A stretch of 64,000 nucleotides of DNA from Lachnospiraceae bacterium UBA5899. Its GTDB lineage: Bacteria; Bacillota; Clostridia; Lachnospirales; Lachnospiraceae. This document shows, piece after piece, positions 60,963 through 64,000 of the stretch; position 1 is the first letter of the stretch, and each line of letters starts with the position of its first letter. Made by a program: the position numbers and the translations under genes. The DNA is taken from the NCBI GenBank assembly GCA_002432425.1, contig DJEL01000012.1:36151-100150 (forward strand), in the 5' to 3' direction. The notes under the pieces were generated by a model, which was given only the letters and a program-made list of their open reading frames with translations, was not told where the DNA came from and made no database searches.

Positions 60963-61050
60963 AAAGCTGACAATTTCTGCGACATTGCATCACAGAAGTC
61001 ATCAGCTTACTAAGCGGTTTAGGTTTCCCAAGGGAGAACTTCATTCCCTG
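60963..61050 (-). ncRNA. Fluoride riboswitch (crcB motif) with terminator platform
   Basis: Read on the minus strand from 61049: stem GGGA (61048-61045) with UCCC (61035-61032), loop AUGAAGUU, then ACCGCU and AGCUGAUGA. Pseudoknot GAAGU (61042-61038) with ACUUC (60999-60995). Layout and conserved bases match the crcB motif. Platform: AGCTGATGACTTCTG (61008-60994) can pair instead with CAGAAATTGTCAGCT (60979-60965), followed by TTTTATTGTTTTAT. The terminator arm contains the ACUUC half of the pseudoknot, so fluoride binding should prevent termination. Confidence 0.92.
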
Positions 61051-61083
61051 AAAATATTTTATAAAATTTACTCTCTGTTAGTT

Positions 61084-61112
61084 ATCATACCTCTTCGCTC
61101 GATAATATGCAA
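61084..61112 (-). promoter_or_regulatory. Promoter of the fluoride riboswitch/antiporter
   Basis: Minus strand TTGCAT (61112-61107), 17 bases, TATGAT (61089-61084); start about 61077, ~28 bases before the aptamer. Confidence 0.8.
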
Positions 61113-61141
61113 GCGTTTTTTGCCGCCCTACCTGTCATTTT

Positions 61142-61505
61142 AAAGCAAATCCTATACACATTATTTTTTGCTGCTCACTTTTTCATACGATTTAAAGCGT
61201 TTTTATATTTAATGCATTTTTGCTGTTTCTGATTCTTTACATTTTAAAGCATTATTTCATTTTTAGCCTTTTTGCTTCCTTTTATTTTACACTTTTTAAA
61301 GCATTTTCTTGTCTTATTCTATTTTGCTTCTTTTTCTTTTAAGTTTCTGGAAGCATTTTTCCTCATTTGAAAGATTTGCTTCTTTTCCTTCCAACTTTCA
61401 GGAAGCATTTTCCCTCGTTTTTTAAATTTGCTTCTTTTCCTTCCAACTTTCCAGAAGCTTTTTTTCTCATTTGAAAGTTTTGCTTCTTTCCTCTACAACG
61501 CTTCT
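61142..61505. repeat. Seven degenerate tandem repeats with an exact 52-bp period
   Basis: Unit starts at 61142, 61194, 61246, 61298, 61350, 61402, 61454, always 52 bp apart. Every unit begins AAAGC or GAAGC and has TTGC exactly 26 bases later; the rest is T-rich. The last units (from 61350) are most alike, sharing TTTGCTTCTTTTCCTTCCAA; the first are decayed. Each late unit also has GAAGC...GCTTC arms. The last unit runs into the hydrolase stop at 61493. 52 is not a multiple of three and no frame is open, so it is non-coding. Together with the riboswitch it fills the gap 60936-61492. Confidence 0.85.
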
Positions 61506-62355
61506 ATAAATTCCCTCGTGGCTTTTACATAGTCTCCCACTTTATACAGCGTCGCCACATGTCCGCCGTCGACGCGGACAACCTTGGCATCCGGCACCAT
61601 ATCCAGCAAATCCTGCTGCATTTCCGGCGTAAACGCATGGTCGTCCATAGGGAGCACTGTCAGGATATTCTTTCCCAGATAAGCAAGCTCTTCCTTTTTA
61701 ACGGGGCGGATGTTGGCAATATCCATAATAAGCCCGGTCAAATGGGTATCGAATTCTCTCGTATATCCCGCATACACCCAGGTAAACAAATCCTTCACAT
61801 ATGCCGTTGCCTCCGGTCCTTCTTTTTCCGAAATGACCATTTTACAGCTTGCTTTCAGCAAGATGTTCTTTAAGAAATTGTAGGAAGGGAAATGCTTGAT
61901 TGCCCAGTACATGACACCATAGCTTTTGTACTGTTTCTTCAGACCTTCGATGCCTTTTTCCGAAAGAGAAGAAGTCGAATACAGACAGATACCCTTTGTA
62001 ATTTCCGGGAATTTTCTGGCTAAAAGCCGGCACATATATCCGCCGAAGGAAGCGCCGATAAAAATAACTTTAGGCAGTTGCAGCTTTTTACCAGTTCTCC
62101 AATCAGGTCCGCCAGTTCCTCTGCTTTATCGACGTTGTCCGGGTACTCCGGCACCAGAATGCGGTAATCTTTCTCCATTGCCTGCACATGCTTCATCCAC
62201 ACAATGGACCTTCCCGTGCCGCCCACCAGATAAACCAGGACATCCTTACTGTCCGGATTTCCGCATAAAAGATATTCTATTTTCTGTTCCCCAATCTGTG
62301 TGGTCTGATAGGGATTGTTTTTCCTGTATACTTCCAGTTCTTCTGCAAAAGTCAT
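61493..62355 (-). pseudogene. Alpha/beta hydrolase broken by a one-base frameshift
   Basis: The first frame runs from ATG 62355 to 62020, the second continues to 61493; joined they would give ~287 residues. The break is at a run of five T on the plus strand (62085-62089): six would restore ELVKKLQLPKVIFIGASFGG, which contains the nucleophile elbow GASFGG. Before it, YLVGGTGRSIVWM is the oxyanion-hole strand; after it, DDHAFT and DGGHVATLY hold the likely Asp and His. Start overlaps the TetR stop (ATGA). Either a sequencing error or a young pseudogene. Confidence 0.75.
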
Positions 62356-62948
62356 TTTTCTTCCTCTCCTTTTCGTAAATAACGGTACAGGCTGTCAAAG
62401 ACAAGGGAAATGTTCATAGGAAGCGCTTCTTTACAGAAGGAATCCTGATTTTCCGTCATGGCATAAATGGATTTAATCATGTTTACCACTACGCCCACGT
62501 CATAATCCTCTCGGATGCCTTCCACCATCTGTAAAAGTCCCTGCGCCATTGCCATATCCTGCATGGGATTAAAAATCATATCCCTGGACAAATGTGTTTT
62601 CATCCACAGGAAATCCTCCGTGGTCAGGCACAATAAGAAGTTATTCTCAAAGGTAAAAAGCGACCGGTACCATTCCATAATCTCTTTTAACGGAATGGTC
62701 TTTCTGCCGTTCATAAGCTGCATAAGCTGCTTATCTTCCTCTTCGTTCATTCTGCCTATCATTGCCAGAACAAAATTCTCTTTGGAAGGAAAGAACTGAT
62801 AAAAAGTCCCCTGCGCAATGCCGCATGCCTGTGTCAGCCTGCTGATGGTCATCTTTTTCAGCCCCACCTGCCTTGCCAGGCGCTCCCCTTCCCGAAAGAG
62901 CCTGTCCCTGATTTCCGCTTTCTGTTCCTGTATAAAATTTGCCGGCAT
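62352..62948 (-). CDS. TetR/AcrR family transcriptional regulator
   Basis: 198 residues. N-terminal helix-turn-helix (VGLKKMTISRLTQACGIAQG, then TFYQFFPSKENFVLAM), with a variable ligand-binding domain. Its stop overlaps the hydrolase start, so it is the first gene of a two-gene operon, and a promoter with a 30-bp palindrome lies ~180 bases upstream. Autorepression relieved by the hydrolase substrate is a natural model. Confidence 0.9.
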   Translation of the reverse strand: MPANFIQEQKAEIRDRLFREGERLARQVGLKKMTISRLTQACGIAQGTFYQFFPSKENFVLAMIGRMNEEEDKQLMQLMNGRKTIPLKEIMEWYRSLFTFENNFLLCLTTEDFLWMKTHLSRDMIFNPMQDMAMAQGLLQMVEGIREDYDVGVVVNMIKSIYAMTENQDSFCKEALPMNISLVFDSLYRYLRKGEEEK

Positions 62949-63130
62949 ATAATCCCCTTACTTTCCGCCTTATCCATGCATTCTGCACGCATTCCGCATT
63001 TCTTCACATTATGGGTAAACGTAATATTTGCGTGCTGGTTATCTTTGCAAGTATGTTTCCCTTATTGAATACTTGTCATCTTTATCACAAGCCTGTTACC
63101 TTTGCCGAATGCGTTTGGTTTGTGCTTTTA

Positions 63131-63196
63131 CAATGAATATTTTATATAGTTTATTCATTGCAGTTATATGTTAGCCTCGTCTAACTGTTTTGTCAA
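63131..63196 (-). promoter_or_regulatory. TetR operon promoter and palindromic operator
   Basis: Minus strand TTGACA (63196-63191), 17 bases, TAACAT (63173-63168). Directly downstream, CAATGAATA (63131-63139) and TATTCATTG (63152-63160) make a perfect 9-bp inverted repeat with a 12-base AT-rich centre, covering roughly +1 to +25. The rest of the 62949-63284 gap holds two short GC hairpins, GGGTCTAAAGACCC (63215-63228) and GAGCCCTAAAGGGCTC (63266-63281), next to the IS200 remnant. Confidence 0.65.
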
Positions 63197-63284
63197 GGGG
63201 CTGTTACCGAAACTGGGTCTAAAGACCCGTTGAAAGCTCGCCAGCCACAACATCATTTCTCTGCAGAGCCCTAAAGGGCTCATC

Positions 63285-63527
63285 TTATTTGCTTTGTTTT
63301 ACTGGCTCACCCGTAAACGGGTCAATATACTCTTTTAGTGTCATTTGGTCGTATTCCAAATCCTCTTTCAATTGGTTCTGAATATACTCTTGAATTTTTT
63401 TCGCATTTTTTCCTACAGTATCTACATAATAGCCTCTGCACCAGAAACGCCGATTGCCATACTTGTACTTCAGGTTTGCATACCTCGTATAATAAGTGTA
63501 TAGCCAGTAGAAATGATGGTTATGCAC
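63285..63527 (-). pseudogene. IS200/IS605-type transposase TnpA, C-terminal remnant
   Basis: About 80 codons. KYGNRRFWCRGYYVDTVGKN and KKIQEYIQNQ are the C-terminal part of the single-strand Y1 transposase, with the catalytic Tyr region, and the tail EYIDPFTG. The N-terminal ~70 residues with the HUH pair are missing or degenerate; full-length proteins have ~140-155 residues. The GC hairpins just downstream (63266-63281, 63215-63228) fit IS200-type end structures. Confidence 0.75.
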
Positions 63528-64000
63528 TTATTCTTTCTATAGATTTATAGATGATCTGAGACACCTGGGATAAACCCTTTCCATCTCATCTACTTTGGTT
63601 ATTAGTTACATAGGTTATTCTGTGGTATGCTATCAGCACTCCGATTTAACTACGGTTGTTGCCGCTTTAGAATCAACTTCTTTTTACAGCATCCATATCG
63701 CTAATTATCTTTCTTCCTGTGAAGAATTGATGCGGTTTAAAGCGATTGTTGTCCACCTGCATAGCAGGTGGTTTTTTAAAGATTGCCTTACAAAAAGAAC
63801 ACCCGCCAGCCCAAAGCTTGGTGGGTGCTTTTCTACTATCCGCCCACTGTAGCAGTGGGGAAATAGAAAATGAAAAAGTTGGCGAAAGCAAGCAAACGGA
63901 GGCGTCACCGGCGTTGTGTTAGCGGAAGTTCTGAGGACGACGGGGACGTTCCTGTGACTGGTGCCTCTGACTCTGTGGTATATTCGAGCGTCATCAATAT
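63528..64000. other. Non-coding stretch with two terminator-like hairpins
   Basis: No credible gene. CCACCTGC/GCAGGTGG (63753-63771) followed by TTTTTT, and CACCCGCCA/TGGTGGGTG (63800-63827) followed by CTTTTCT, are terminator-like on the plus strand. Open frames on both strands here (for example 63595-63852) have no ribosome binding site or family features. The last 100 bases are GC-richer and may begin a further element cut by the window edge. Confidence 0.5.

Noticed and set aside
60963..61050. c-di-AMP (ydaO) or Mg2+ (M-box) riboswitch before the antiporter
   Set aside because: The conserved bases of those classes are absent, while the fluoride motif fits in order, pseudoknot and platform.
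61142..61505. CRISPR array
   Set aside because: The whole 52-bp unit is repeated and degenerate, with no unique spacers and no cas genes.
62085..62089. Programmed ribosomal frameshift in the hydrolase
   Set aside because: Five A residues in the message with no slippery heptamer, SD-like stimulator or downstream structure; a plain one-base loss is simpler.
63595..63852. An 85-codon rightward gene near the window end
   Set aside because: No ribosome binding site, no family features, and it runs through two terminator-like hairpins.

Overview
The window looks like a chromosomal piece of a gut-type Clostridia, most likely a Lachnospiraceae: moderate GC, strong AGGAGG-type ribosome binding sites, lipoprotein-based ABC transporters, Rpn-type nuclease, IS66, and a Gram-positive type Pel cluster. 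No rRNA, tRNA or CRISPR array was seen. Family names rest on motif recognition by eye; no database search was possible.

Layout. 1-239: tail of a hemolysin III gene. 417-6823: complete phosphate operon pstSCAB-phoU followed by its response regulator and sensor kinase, with an 11-bp-phased PHO-box-like repeat in front of pstS. 6830-9188: galE and a eukaryote-like UDP-sugar pyrophosphorylase (UDP-glucose/UDP-galactose supply), the latter with a second PHO-like box far upstream. 9481-12446: a 47-residue membrane peptide and a Ca-type P-ATPase separated by a stem-loop that buries the ATPase ribosome binding site. 12447-14543: two zinc-ribbon membrane proteins.

14585-27339 carries parts of a peptide-modification cassette: an S26 (Ser/His) peptidase and a divergent PqqD-HPr-kinase-like fusion; then an AT-rich island (orphan antitoxin, acetyltransferase, Rpn nuclease, truncated surface protein, IS66, two small genes with duplicated leaders); then an ABC exporter, a strongly promoted small protein with a leader-like N-terminus, and a nucleotidyltransferase. 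I infer that the island split one cassette.

25945-44852 reads as one leftward transcription unit of about 19 kb: HD-GYP phosphodiesterase, stand-alone PqqD-like protein, SDR-PelD, PelE, DUF2194 deacetylase-like, PelF, PelG, DUF2304, GT4, GT2, two DUF4832/DUF4874 proteins around a large multi-pass membrane protein, and the nucleotidyltransferase. This is a Pel-type exopolysaccharide system with extra decoration genes, probably under c-di-GMP control (PelD keeps an RxxD site; an HD-GYP leads the operon; an AraC-GGDEF fusion lies at 56444-57274).

44906-49169: glycolipid glycosyltransferase, plsY, DUF1893, ferredoxin-type aldo/keto reductase, FRG protein. 49219-53673: carbohydrate ABC importer. 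53766-59594: lipoprotein, a second TIM44-like zinc-ribbon protein, AraC-GGDEF, LURP-one-related protein, C69 dipeptidase. 59703-61112: a cation:proton antiporter behind a clear fluoride riboswitch with its own terminator and promoter. 61142-61505: seven degenerate repeats with an exact 52-bp period. 61493-63196: TetR and a frameshifted alpha/beta hydrolase under a promoter with a 30-bp palindrome. 63285-64000: IS200-type transposase remnant and hairpin-rich non-coding DNA.
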